A DNA stretch of 64,000 bases from Nocardioides alcanivorans. GTDB lineage: Bacteria > Actinomycetota > Actinomycetes > Propionibacteriales > Nocardioidaceae. Positions 17,366 to 26,867 of the stretch are shown here, piece by piece; within the stretch, counting starts at the first letter, position 1, and every line of letters starts with the position of its first letter. The stretch spans positions 124,001 through 188,000 of the forward strand of contig NZ_JAKGRW010000009.1 in the NCBI RefSeq assembly GCF_021555175.1, given 5' to 3'. Under the pieces are notes generated by a model. That model was not told where the DNA came from. It searched no databases and was given only the letters and a program-made list of their open reading frames with translations. The position numbers and the translations under genes are program-made.

Positions 17366-18900
17366 ACCCCAACCTCGGCGTGATCCTCGAGGACCGCGCC
17401 GCCGAGCAGCCCGGAGTGGCAGGTCTCTTCGACCAGGCCGGGAACAGCCTCACCTTCGGTGAGGCCGACAGGCTCGCCGGCGGCATCGCCACCGCACTCC
17501 AGGACGCCGGGGTACGCCGCGGCGACCGGGTCGCGGCCTACCTCACCAACGGTCCCGAGGTGGCCCTGCTCCTCTTCGGTGCCTGGAAGATCGGGGCGAT
17601 CCCGGTCACGATCAGCAGCCTCTACAACGAGCACGAGCTCGCCGAGTCGCTGCAGAAGACAGCGCCGGTCCTCCTCCTCGTCGACGCCGCCAGGCCCGAC
17701 GTGGTCGCCGCGGTCTCCGACCGGATGAAGGTGCGCAGCCTTGCCGGAGCGCTCGACGGAGTCGAGCCGCTGGAGTGGCGCAACCCGACCGAGTTCGCAG
17801 CCGTCGACGTCGCCGGTGACGAAGAGGCCTGCATCCTCTTCACCGGTGGCACCAGCGGCCGCCCCAAGGCGGTCAGCGTCACCCATGGTGGGATCCGCGA
17901 CTCCCTGGCCCGGCTGGCGAAGGTCTCCACCGGCAGTGCCGAAGCGGGAACCGTCGATGCGGAGACCGTGCCCAACCTGATTGCGCTCCCGCTCTTCCAC
18001 AGCGGCGGCCAGCACTCACTGCTGTTCGCCTTCCACGTCGGCCGCGGCTGCGTGGTGTGGGAACGGTTCAACCTGGACCGGATGCGCACCTTGCTGGAGC
18101 GGCACCGCTTTGACAACCTCTTCCTGCTGCCCACCATGCTCTTCGACATCGTGCACGCGCAGGATTCGCTCCCGCTCGGCTCGGTCAAGCACGTGTTGGT
18201 GGCCGGTCAGGCACTCAGCTGGTCAGTGCGCAAGGCCTTCGAGGAACGCTACAACGTGCCGATCCTGGTCAACTACGGTTCCACCGAGTCCGGTCACATC
18301 GCTGGCTGGACCGGTCGCGACATGAGGGCCGGGCTGTGGAAGCCGGGTTCCGCCGGGAAGGTCTATCCGGGTGTCGAGCTCGAGATCCGCGACGACGACG
18401 GAGTGGCCCAGCCGTGCGGCACCGCCGGTGAGATCGTGGTCCGCTCCGAGATGACCCGGGGCTACGTCGATGATGCGGAGGCCTCTGCGGAGCTGGTCCG
18501 TGACGGCTGGGTGCACACCGGTGACATCGGATACGTCGACGAGGACAGTGTGCTCTTCTTGTCCGGCCGCAAGCGCGACATGATCAAGTGCGGTGGATTC
18601 CAGGTCTGGCCCGAGGAGATCGAGGACGAGCTGCGCGCTCATCCGCTGGTGCACGACGTACGTGTCGTCGGGACACCGGACGACAGGCTCGGGGAGGTGC
18701 CCACCGCCCTCGTGGTGCGCGTCGACGACCCGGGCACCAGCGACGCGGAGCTGACCGAACTCCTCATCGCCCAAGCCCGGGAGCGGCTGGCGCACTTCAA
18801 GACCCCACGTCGGGTCGAGTTCGTCCCCGAGCTCGAGCGCAGCGAGGCGGGCAAGATCAAGCGTGGCGCCGTACCCACGGGGATCGGAGGCGCGTCGTGA
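17362..18900 (+). CDS. Acyl-CoA synthetase / AMP-dependent ligase 4
   Basis: Adenylate-forming ligase of 512 residues. The P-loop is the less common FTGGTSGRPKA, near 160. NYGSTE, HTGDIGYVDED, KCGGFQVWPEEIE and the C-terminal EAGKIKRG follow. Overlaps of 4 bp on both sides place it inside a run of four coupled genes (LLM 1, LLM 2, ligase, LLM 3), which suggests its product or substrate is handled by the LLM enzymes. Confidence 0.9.
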   Translation: MNPNLGVILEDRAAEQPGVAGLFDQAGNSLTFGEADRLAGGIATALQDAGVRRGDRVAAYLTNGPEVALLLFGAWKIGAIPVTISSLYNEHELAESLQKTAPVLLLVDAARPDVVAAVSDRMKVRSLAGALDGVEPLEWRNPTEFAAVDVAGDEEACILFTGGTSGRPKAVSVTHGGIRDSLARLAKVSTGSAEAGTVDAETVPNLIALPLFHSGGQHSLLFAFHVGRGCVVWERFNLDRMRTLLERHRFDNLFLLPTMLFDIVHAQDSLPLGSVKHVLVAGQALSWSVRKAFEERYNVPILVNYGSTESGHIAGWTGRDMRAGLWKPGSAGKVYPGVELEIRDDDGVAQPCGTAGEIVVRSEMTRGYVDDAEASAELVRDGWVHTGDIGYVDEDSVLFLSGRKRDMIKCGGFQVWPEEIEDELRAHPLVHDVRVVGTPDDRLGEVPTALVVRVDDPGTSDAELTELLIAQARERLAHFKTPRRVEFVPELERSEAGKIKRGAVPTGIGGAS

Positions 18901-19883
18901 AGTTCGGCATCATGGCCTCGCACCAGTATCCCCACGACGAGGACCTGCGCCCGCATCTCGACGCCCTCTTCGGCACGGTCGAGACCGCCGCCGAGCTCGG
19001 CTACGACTCGGTGTGGACCATCAACCACTTCCTGTCCAACCTGGCGACGCCGCAGCCCGTCTCGATGCTCGGAGCGCTGATCCCGCGCACCGGCGACATG
19101 ATGCTTGGCACCGGAATCCTGCTCATGCCGATGTTCCACCCGGTCCACATCGCCGAGGAGTTCGCCACCTTGGACCAGCTCTCCGGTGGCAGGGTGGTGC
19201 TCGGGGTCGGCGCCGGGTATCGCGACAACGAACTTGCGGCCTTCGCCGTCGACCCGGATTCCCGGTTCCGTCGCCTCGACGAGTCGTTGCGGCTGATCCG
19301 CTCGCTGTGGTCCGGACAGACCGTGAACCACGACGGGGAGTTCTATCCCCTCAAGGACGCCCAGATCGGAGTGAGGCCGTTGACCCCCGGCGGCCCTCCG
19401 ATCTGGGTCGGCGCCGGCGGCAAGATCGCCGTACGCCGCGCCGCCCGCCTCGGCGACGCCTGGTACGCGCCCGGGAACTCGCCCAATCCGACCTTCCTGC
19501 CCAAGCACCTCGCGATCTTCGACGAGGAACGGGAGCGGCTCGGGCTGCCGACCGACGGCATCGAGAGGCCGGTTGGCCTCGAGGTGTTCTGCGCCCCGAC
19601 CACGGAACAGGCCGTCGAGCAGGGCATGCAGTATGCGCGCCGCGAGTACTCGACGTACGCCGAGTACCCGGCTCTGCGCTGGCAGCGGGACCGCTTCGAC
19701 GACCTCGTCGCCAACACCCTGCTCCTCGGATCCCCGGAGTTGCTCATCGAGCGGATCGGGGAACTGCGTGACATGGGCTTCAACCACATCATCTTCCGGC
19801 CCGGCTGGCTCGGGATGCCGCCGGAGATGGTGCGCCGGTCCCTGCATCTCTTCGCCACGGAGGTCTTCCCCGCCTTCCGCTGA
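18897..19883 (+). CDS. LLM-class flavin-dependent oxidoreductase 3
   Basis: 328-residue luciferase-like oxidoreductase starting at a GTG that overlaps the ligase 4 stop. KFGIMASHQYPHDEDL, GYDSVWTINHFLSNLATPQP and LDQLSGGRVVLGVGAGYRDNE mark the family. It is clearly paralogous to LLM 4 further down, sharing the HQY N-terminus and the HFLSNLATPQP/HYLSSLSTPQP block, and the two flank an enoyl-CoA hydratase gene. Confidence 0.85.
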   Translation: MKFGIMASHQYPHDEDLRPHLDALFGTVETAAELGYDSVWTINHFLSNLATPQPVSMLGALIPRTGDMMLGTGILLMPMFHPVHIAEEFATLDQLSGGRVVLGVGAGYRDNELAAFAVDPDSRFRRLDESLRLIRSLWSGQTVNHDGEFYPLKDAQIGVRPLTPGGPPIWVGAGGKIAVRRAARLGDAWYAPGNSPNPTFLPKHLAIFDEERERLGLPTDGIERPVGLEVFCAPTTEQAVEQGMQYARREYSTYAEYPALRWQRDRFDDLVANTLLLGSPELLIERIGELRDMGFNHIIFRPGWLGMPPEMVRRSLHLFATEVFPAFR

Positions 19884-19961
19884 GCTCAGACCTGCTCCCC
19901 GGCACCACGGGCCGCACCTCGTGGCACGTCAATCATGCAGCACCCATACGAGAGGAACATC

Positions 19962-20933
19962 ATGAAGAAGACCGAGGCAGAACTGCTGGCGACCCAGTGG
20001 GATGCCGAGAACATGGTGACCGACCAGGCGACCATCGAGAAGTACGTCACCTACGAAGTCGACGAGGAGCGATCGGTCGCGACCATCTGCTTCGATCGGC
20101 CGGAACTGCTCAACGCCATCCCCGTGGCAGCGTTCGAGCGCGTGGGTGACCTGGTCCGCGAGGCCGAGGCCGACGACCGGGTCAAGGTGATCGTCTTCAA
20201 GGGCAACGGCGAGCACTTCGGCACTGGCGCCGACGCTGCCGAGCTCGGCCACTACATCGGCTACAAGTCCGGCACCGACAAGGCCTCGCGTCGTCGTCCG
20301 GCCCAGCGCCAGCGGATCCTGCCGGACCGGAACGTGCTCAGCTCCGGTTTCACCCGCCCGATCATCGAGTCCCTCAAAGCGACCATCTGCCAGGTGCAGG
20401 GCTACTGCTACGGCGGCCACTTCCAGATCGCGCTCTCCGCGGACATCGTGATCGCCACCCCCGACGCGCGGTTCACCCACCCGGCCTTCCGCTACCTCGG
20501 TCCCGCGCCGCAGGACATGTATCACTGGATCGAGAAGATGGGCCTGACGACCATGAAGGACGTCATGCTCACCATGCGCGCCATCGGTGCCGAGGAGGGC
20601 GAGCGCAAGGGCTTGGTCACCAAGGTCGTCGAGCGCGACGAGCTCGAGAAGTGGGTGGACGACTACGCCGACGCAATTGCCTTCATGCCCCTCGACTCGC
20701 TGATGATGGGCAAGTCGATGATGCAGGTGATCATGGAGGCCCGCGGCAAGGGACTCGGTGCCATGACGGGCTGGGTCGGCCATGGCTGGGCCACCAACGC
20801 CTCCTTCGACGAAGGTGATTGGAACTTCCTCAAGGAACGTCGTGACCGGGGTGTCAGCGCCGCGCTGGCGGACCGCGACCAGCGGGTGGCGCCGTACTTC
20901 CGGCTCAGCAACACCCGTGCCGAGCAGGACTGA
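19962..20933 (+). CDS. Enoyl-CoA hydratase/isomerase family protein (crotonase fold) 2
   Basis: 323-residue crotonase-fold enzyme, longer than the usual 260. Oxyanion segments HFGTGADAAELG and QGYCYGGHFQIALSAD are present. An insert of about 25 basic residues (KSGTDKASRRRPAQRQ) follows the first. The ATG at 19962 is preferred over one 27 bases upstream because AGAGGAA lies at the right distance before it. The reaction is not predictable; hydration or ring cleavage of a CoA ester would fit the cluster. Confidence 0.8.
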   Translation: MKKTEAELLATQWDAENMVTDQATIEKYVTYEVDEERSVATICFDRPELLNAIPVAAFERVGDLVREAEADDRVKVIVFKGNGEHFGTGADAAELGHYIGYKSGTDKASRRRPAQRQRILPDRNVLSSGFTRPIIESLKATICQVQGYCYGGHFQIALSADIVIATPDARFTHPAFRYLGPAPQDMYHWIEKMGLTTMKDVMLTMRAIGAEEGERKGLVTKVVERDELEKWVDDYADAIAFMPLDSLMMGKSMMQVIMEARGKGLGAMTGWVGHGWATNASFDEGDWNFLKERRDRGVSAALADRDQRVAPYFRLSNTRAEQD

Positions 20934-20939
20934 TCTGGC

Positions 20940-21918
20940 GTGAAGTTCGGGATCCTGCTCGACCACCAGTACGAACGCGGTGACGACCTCGGTCGTCGCA
21001 CGGGGAGCTGATCGAGCTCACGCAGCATGTGCGTGATCTTGGCTTCGACTCGCTCTTCGGCATCCAGCACTACCTGTCGTCGTTGAGCACACCGCAACCG
21101 CTGCCGTTGCTCTCCCGACTGCTCGACCACACCGGCGACATGCAGATCGGCACCGGCATCCTGATCCTGCCGCTGGGGCACCCGGTGCACTGGGCCGAAG
21201 AGATCGCGACGATCGACCAGATGTCTGGCGGTCGCTTCGTCCTCGGCATCGGCTCCGGCTACCGCGAGGACGAGTTCAACTCGTTCGGGATCGATCGGCG
21301 GACGCGTGTCTCCCGGATGAACGAGTCGCTCGAGGTGATGCAGAAGCTGTGGTCGGGTGAGCCGGTCCATCACCAGGGCAAGCACTTCACGCTCGACGGC
21401 GTGCGATGCAGTGTGCTGCCGGCACAGGAGGGTGGGCCAGAGGTCTGGGTCGGTGCCAACGGGCCGGTCGGGATCAAGCGGATCGCCGGTCAGGGCCTCT
21501 CCTGGTTGGCGCCGAGCAACGTGCGTCGCAACTGGGCGGTCGGGAATCTGGCGGACTACCGACAGAGCCTGCGCGAGGCCGGCCACGACGAGACCGGGAT
21601 GACCTTCCCGATCCACCGTGACCTGTGCGTCGCCGACTCCGTCGAGGATGCCTTCGAGATCGCTGGCGACCCGGTTCGCAGGTCGTACGACGAGTACGTC
21701 CAGTACGGCATGGACTACTTCGCCACGCAGTGGAGGGGATCAAGGAGAAGGCACTCTTCTTCGGGTCTCCCGACGACATCACGGCGAAGATCCAGGACTT
21801 CTCCGATGCCGGCTACAACCACTTCGTCTTCCGGGTGCAGTGGCTGGGACTCCCGATCGAGAAGTCGGTGGAGATCCTTGAGCGGTTCGCCCGCGAGGTC
21901 ATGCCGAGGTTCCGCTGA
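20940..21918 (+). CDS. LLM-class flavin-dependent oxidoreductase 4, two frameshifts
   Basis: Restored length 326 residues, close to its paralogue LLM 3. Starts at a GTG 6 bp after the hydratase stop with KFGILLDHQYERGDDLG. The frame breaks at the G4 run 21002-21005 (restored GRRTGELIEL) and again near 21732 (restored TQWEGIKEKALFFGS). The middle contains HPVHWAEEIATIDQMSGGRF. The last codons DITAKIQDFSDAGYNHFVFR match the family C-terminus. Two breaks could mean decay, but the pattern elsewhere in the window suggests base-calling errors. Confidence 0.8.
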
Positions 21919-22256
21919 TGAAGATCGGACATGTCATCGTCCCGGTGGCCGACGTCGAATCGGCCGCCCGTTTCTATGTCGAGCGCCTCGGGTTGGAGTT
22001 GCGGTTCCGCGACGGCGATCGCTATGCCGCCGTGGGGGACGGATCGGTGACTCTCGGGCTCGCCGCTCCCGTCGAGCAACCGGTCGAGGACCGGATCGTG
22101 GTGTCCTTGCAGGTCGAGTCCCTCGAAGCGTTCCTCGCTGCATGGTCGGCGGACGACGGTGATGTCGGCGAGATCGTCGAGGGCGGACACGAACGACGGG
22201 TGACCCTGCGTGACCCGTTCGGCAACCCGGTCGTGGTCCACGAGCGGATCGGCTGA
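21918..22256 (+). CDS. Small VOC-family protein
   Basis: 112-residue vicinal-oxygen-chelate protein with one glyoxalase module: GHVIVPVADVESAARFYVER at the start and LRDPFGNPVVVHE at the end. Its start and stop overlap the neighbours by one base each (TGATG), so it is part of the operon. An isomerase, epimerase or dehydratase role is possible; no substrate can be named. Confidence 0.75.
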   Translation: MKIGHVIVPVADVESAARFYVERLGLELRFRDGDRYAAVGDGSVTLGLAAPVEQPVEDRIVVSLQVESLEAFLAAWSADDGDVGEIVEGGHERRVTLRDPFGNPVVVHERIG

Positions 22257-23052
22257 TGGCCGCCGAGCCGGTGCTGCTCGTCGAGCGGTCCGGGGGCCTA
22301 GCGCGAGTGACGCTCAACCGACCCGAGGACGGGAACGCGTTGAACACGGCGCTGAAGGATGCGCTGGTCGCCGAGCTGGGTGGGATCGCCGAGGACGACG
22401 AGGTCCGGGCGGTGTTGCTCGCCGGCGCGGGGCCGATCTTCTGCGTGGGTCAGGACCTGGGGAGTTGGCCTCGACCCTGCGTGACGCTCCCGATCGGGCG
22501 TCGGAGACCGTGGGTCGGCACTTCAGTCCGATCACCCGTCTGCTGGCCACGATGCCGAAGCCGGTGGTGGCAGCGGTCCACGGCACCTGTGTCGGTGCGG
22601 GCCTCGGCTTCGCGCTGGCCTGCGACCTGCAGGTGTGGGGTGCGGGAGTGACCCTCGGGACCGCCTTCACGAAGGTCGGCCTGACCTGCGACTCGGGCGT
22701 CTCGACGACACTGCCCGGCATGATCGGTGCTGCACGCGCGCGCGAGTTGCTCCTGCTCGGAAGGAGCTTCACCCCGGAGGAGGCAACGACGTGGGGCTTC
22801 GCCGGTCCGGTCGAGCCGGTCAGTGAGGTGCGCAGCGTTGCCACTGAGCTGGCCCAGAGGTTGGCCGCAGGACCGACCGTTGCCTACGCGTCGACCAAAC
22901 GGCTGCTGAGCCTGGGTGCCTCCGGTGCCGCCTTGGACGAGGTGCTTGCCGCCGAGGGAGTCGAGCAGGAGCGCTGTGGTGGCAGCGACGACCATCGTGG
23001 TGCGGTGGATGCGTTCCTGGGCAAGCGCAGGCCGGTCTTCCTCGGTTGCTGA
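22256..23052 (+). CDS. Enoyl-CoA hydratase/isomerase family protein (PaaG-like) 3, frameshifted
   Basis: Crotonase-fold enzyme of 265 residues after restoring one G in the G4 run 22459-22462, which turns QDLGSW into GQDLGELASTLRD. Oxyanion-hole segments FCVGQDLGEL and HGTCVGAGLGFALACD are intact. TAFTKVGLTCDSGVSTTLP resembles PaaG/PaaB-type isomerases, where an Asp takes the catalytic place. Last gene of the cluster, followed by a strong hairpin. Confidence 0.82.
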
Positions 23053-23162
23053 CACGCGTCCTCCGTGGTGCGAGTTGGCGCGGGACAGGCATGCCACCGC
23101 TCGTGGCAGCCGCTGTGGGGACACCGCTTCGAGGTCGTCGCGCGAGACGCCGCCATGACGAG

Positions 23163-23199
23163 ATCGAGCCTCGACTGCCGGAAGCAGTCGAGGCTCGAT
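23163..23199. terminator. Bidirectional hairpin terminator
   Basis: Perfect 16-bp stem, 23163-23178 (ATCGAGCCTCGACTGC) with 23184-23199, and a 5-base loop. It lies in the 167-bp gap between the convergent hydratase and surface-protein genes. No U tract. Confidence 0.8.
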
Positions 23200-23219
23200 G
23201 GCACGGCGGAGCGCTCGGG

Positions 23220-26200
23220 TCACAACACCTCGTGGCGCCGCCGACTGGCATACACGAACGTCGCGCCACTCGCCAGGAGTGCGAGGCCGAGCGGGGCGAG
23301 CAGCCAGGCGAACGGTGCGCCGGTGTCGGGAAGCTGGCCGCTGTCGCGCGCGTCCTTCCCGTTGTCACTGCCACCGTTGTCCGGCTTGACGTCGTCACCG
23401 TCGTCGGTCACGACGTCCTCGACCACGAACCGCCCCTGGGTCTGGGAGGGCACGTGGTTGTCGTCGCCGGAGTAGGCGACCAGGATCCGATAGGTCCCCG
23501 CCGCGATCGTGGTGCTGGTCTCGCACGAAGACGCCTCGGTGACGTCGAACGAGCAGAGCACGGCACCGGCCGCAGGCGTCGTCCGAGCAGCCGTCCGGGC
23601 AGCCGCCCGGGCGGCGGGAGCCACTGACACCGTGATGGTGCCCGTCGCGGTCTCCGGCAGGCCCGACGTGCTGATCTCGGCAGCGCTGCCGACCTCGGTG
23701 GTGACGACGTCGGCGGCCAGGATCTCCGTCGCCAGCTTGTCGACCTCGAGTGCGGTCCGGCTCGACGACGGCTTGTGGTTGACGTCGCCGGAGTAGTCGA
23801 CGGTCAACTCGTGGTCGCCGGCCGGGAGGTGGGCGGGCAGTTCGCACGACGAGGTGCCGGGCACCGCGAAGGTGCAGAGTACGACGGTCGTTCCAGCCTC
23901 GTCGTACGAGACGGTGACGTCGCCGGTCGCCTCGGTGGGAAGTCCCGACACCGTGAGAGTGGTCGCGGTGCCGAAGGTTCCGGTCAGCGTCGCAGCCGTC
24001 TCGACCTGGGTGTCGTCGCGGGCGATCTCGAGGGTGAAGTCGGCCTCCGAGCCGGAGTGGTTGGCGTCGCCCGAGTAGACGGCGGTCAGCTCCCAGCTGC
24101 CCGGGAGCAGCTCGGCGGGAGTCGAGCAGCTGCTGGCGTCGGCCACGTCGAAGGAGCAGAGCACTCCCTGCTCGTCGTGGACGATCGTGACGGTGCCGGT
24201 GGCTGCGGCGGGCAGGCCGGAGACCTCCACGCTCGCCGCGACGTTGCGATCGGTGCGGATCACGTCGTCGACACTGATCTCGGTGCCGGCACGCTCGACG
24301 GTGACGACCGTGACGGCGTCGGACCCGAGGTGGTTGGTGTCTCCGGAGTAGGAGACCAGGAGGCTGTGCTCGCCGGCCGGCAGGTCGGCGGGCAGGGCAC
24401 AGCTCGAACCGTCGCTCGCCGCGACCGTGCAGAGGGTGTCGTTGCCGAGCTTGACCGTGAGGGAGCCGGTGGCGCCTGTAGGGACTCCGGTTGCAGCCAC
24501 GGTCACGGCCTGACCGTAGGTGCCGGTGAGTGCGGCGGGTGCGCCGATCGAGGTGCTGGCCTTCTCGATGAGCAGGTCGATCACCTCCGTGATGGGCTCG
24601 AAGTTGTCGTCGCCGGAATAGGCGACGTCGATGACGTAGTCACCGGCCGGCCTCCCGCCGTCCACGGTGCAGGATTCGGCATCGCCATCGAGCTCGTAGG
24701 AGCAGAGCTCGTCGCCGTCGATGCTGAAGGTGACGGTGCCGGTCGCGGCAGTGGGCAGGCCCGGCAGCTCGAGTTCGATGTCGTCGCCGTAGGTGGAGAC
24801 GACCGGGCTGTCAGGTGCCGGGGCCGGGACCGCGCGGTTGATCTGGAGCGTGCCGGCCTGGGCAGACGAGGCCAGGTAGCGGGGCGCGTCACCGGAGTAG
24901 GCGAGCGCGATCGTGTGCGTGCCGGGTGCGAGGTCCTCCTCGATCGTGCACGCGGTGGCGGGCAGGGTGATGGTGCACAGGGTCTGCCCGGCGGTGCTGA
25001 CAGCGATGGTTCCGCCGGCTGCAGCAGGGGTCACCGACGCGCTGACCGACACGTCGTCGCCGTACCGCACGGTGTGCTCGGCGAGAGCTCCGCTGACGGT
25101 GGTCGCGGCAGCCGCCACGCTGAAGCTGGTGACGGTCTCGTTGCGGGGCAGCCAGTTGTCGTCGCCGTTGTAGGAGGCCTGCACCGGGTACGTCGCGGGC
25201 ACCAGATCGGCACTCGTGGTGCAGGAGGTCGCGGGGAGGGTGACCGAGCAGAGGGTGGTCTCGCCGCTGGTGAAGGCGACGGTGCCGGTGGCCGACGCGG
25301 GAAGGTCGGAGACCTCCAGGGTCACTGTGTCGCCGTACGTGGCGCTGCTGGGGGTGGCGGTGCCGCCGAGTCCGGACGTCCCACGCTCCACCGCGCCGGT
25401 GAAGAGCTGGCTGTCGCTGCCACCGGCGTTGGTCGCGGTGATCGTGACGGAGTAGGGGCCGGCCGTGGTCGGGGTGCCGGTGAGGGAGCCGGTCTCTGCA
25501 TCGAGGGTCAAACCGGCCGGGAGCGAGCCCGCGGTCACGGCGAAGCTCGGCGGCGGCGCACCCAGCGAGGAGATCGCTGTGTCGATGGGTGCGCCTACCG
25601 CGAGCGTGCCGAGGTCGGTCACGGTGATCTCGGGAGCGAGCGGGACATAGAAGGAGGAGGTACCGACGTTGTTGGTCAGGCCGCCGGAGGTGGTGACGTT
25701 GGCTGCGGACATCGTGTAGGTGCCGTACGTCGTCGCCACGACGGGCACGGTGACGACGCAGCTGGTGAGGCCACCGACCTGGGCGCCGGTCACGGTGGTC
25801 GAGGTGCCGCCGACCGGCGCGGTCAGGGTGCCGCCGCAGGCGTTGCTCTGCGCGCCGGGCGCGACGGTCGTCCCTGCGGGCAGGGTCACCTGGAAGTCGA
25901 GGGCGGCTGCTGCGGTCGTGTGGGTGTTCTCGATGGAGGCATTCAGCAGCACGCTCTCGCCGGCCACGGCGAACTCGCGGTCGAAGCCGGCCGTCAGGTT
26001 GGTGCCCTGCTCGCTGGCGAACTGTTGCATGGAGGCAGTCTGGGTGCCGGGAGTGCTTCCGAGGTTCCACTGCACCATCAGGCCGGCGTCGTGTACGCCC
26101 GGGCCAGGTTGGGCGTAGAACCCGATGTCCTGGCCGAATTCAACCAGCGGGTAGGGCGTGTAGAAGCTTTGTGAGGTGGCTCCGTCGAAGGGCTTGGAGC

Positions 26201-26867
26201 CGGGCATCTCGCGGAAGCCGAACTGAATGCCGGAGTTCGGGTTGAGCGAGATGACCGTCCGCACCGGTGCGGTCATCATGACGCCCAGGCCGCTGTCCGA
26301 GCCGCCGGGGGCGGTGTCGCCGCCGAGGTAGAACTTCACCTGCTCCGTGTTGCCCTCGGGGATCGTGAAGGTGTAGCTCTCGGTGACGAAGTCGTTGGGG
26401 TAGGTGTAGCTGACGTGGCGCTCCATCACGTACTGCAGTGAGTTCTTCGTGGCGACGTAGCGCACCGTCGCGCTCGCATTGCCCTTCGAACTGGTCAGGT
26501 TGCCGACAGCCGTGCTGCCGGTGGTGGCCAGCACCGTCAGGGAGGTCCAGTTGCTGAGGTTGAAGGCGGGGCCGGCCTGGCCGAACAAGGTGCCGCCGAT
26601 GTTGAGCATCGGTGCGCCGGCGCTGCAGCAGTACTGGTTGGTGCCGCGGTAGATGACTGAGTCTGCTCCCGGGTACGACTGTGTGGAATCTGCGTTGATC
26701 ACGAACCGCAAGCCGTCCGAGCCGTTGGCGAGAAGACCACCGCCGGGATTCAGCGCGATCTGCGGCCCGAGCTGGTCGGCGTGGGCAGGGAGTGCGGACA
26801 AGGACAGGGCAACCATGCTGCTGGCAGCGAGCAGCATGGCAACGCCGAGGCGGCGTAGTAGGAGCAC
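23220..26867 (-). CDS. LPXTG-anchored surface protein with seven Ig-like repeats
   Basis: 1215-residue cell-wall protein. Order: signal peptide ending SALPAHA (about 1-30); an N-terminal domain to about 300 without a recognised family; a DUF11-like beta domain; a putative-Ig (He_PIG) module with LPAGLTLDAETGSLTGTP; then seven Big_3-type Ig repeats of about 90 residues, each ending in Y(S/N)GD; a short acidic/Asn-Gly linker; LPDTG at 1179-1183, a membrane helix and the RRRHEVL tail. A sortase would cleave at LPDTG and link it to peptidoglycan. Each Ig repeat carries a Cys pair (LC...SC), possibly disulfides. Likely an adhesin or stalk; the ligand is unknown. The start is GTG; no sortase gene is in the window. 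Confidence 0.9.
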   Translation of the reverse strand: MLLLRRLGVAMLLAASSMVALSLSALPAHADQLGPQIALNPGGGLLANGSDGLRFVINADSTQSYPGADSVIYRGTNQYCCSAGAPMLNIGGTLFGQAGPAFNLSNWTSLTVLATTGSTAVGNLTSSKGNASATVRYVATKNSLQYVMERHVSYTYPNDFVTESYTFTIPEGNTEQVKFYLGGDTAPGGSDSGLGVMMTAPVRTVISLNPNSGIQFGFREMPGSKPFDGATSQSFYTPYPLVEFGQDIGFYAQPGPGVHDAGLMVQWNLGSTPGTQTASMQQFASEQGTNLTAGFDREFAVAGESVLLNASIENTHTTAAAALDFQVTLPAGTTVAPGAQSNACGGTLTAPVGGTSTTVTGAQVGGLTSCVVTVPVVATTYGTYTMSAANVTTSGGLTNNVGTSSFYVPLAPEITVTDLGTLAVGAPIDTAISSLGAPPPSFAVTAGSLPAGLTLDAETGSLTGTPTTAGPYSVTITATNAGGSDSQLFTGAVERGTSGLGGTATPSSATYGDTVTLEVSDLPASATGTVAFTSGETTLCSVTLPATSCTTSADLVPATYPVQASYNGDDNWLPRNETVTSFSVAAAATTVSGALAEHTVRYGDDVSVSASVTPAAAGGTIAVSTAGQTLCTITLPATACTIEEDLAPGTHTIALAYSGDAPRYLASSAQAGTLQINRAVPAPAPDSPVVSTYGDDIELELPGLPTAATGTVTFSIDGDELCSYELDGDAESCTVDGGRPAGDYVIDVAYSGDDNFEPITEVIDLLIEKASTSIGAPAALTGTYGQAVTVAATGVPTGATGSLTVKLGNDTLCTVAASDGSSCALPADLPAGEHSLLVSYSGDTNHLGSDAVTVVTVERAGTEISVDDVIRTDRNVAASVEVSGLPAAATGTVTIVHDEQGVLCSFDVADASSCSTPAELLPGSWELTAVYSGDANHSGSEADFTLEIARDDTQVETAATLTGTFGTATTLTVSGLPTEATGDVTVSYDEAGTTVVLCTFAVPGTSSCELPAHLPAGDHELTVDYSGDVNHKPSSSRTALEVDKLATEILAADVVTTEVGSAAEISTSGLPETATGTITVSVAPAARAAARTAARTTPAAGAVLCSFDVTEASSCETSTTIAAGTYRILVAYSGDDNHVPSQTQGRFVVEDVVTDDGDDVKPDNGGSDNGKDARDSGQLPDTGAPFAWLLAPLGLALLASGATFVYASRRRHEVL

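Noticed and set aside
535..22462. Programmed ribosomal frameshifting in the broken genes
   Set aside because: Too many unrelated genes are affected, with no common slippery heptamer or downstream structure, and all are repaired by one base in a G/C run.
23775..26174. A 799-residue plus-strand ORF
   Set aside because: Antisense of the Ig-repeat surface protein, open only because of the GC-rich repeats.
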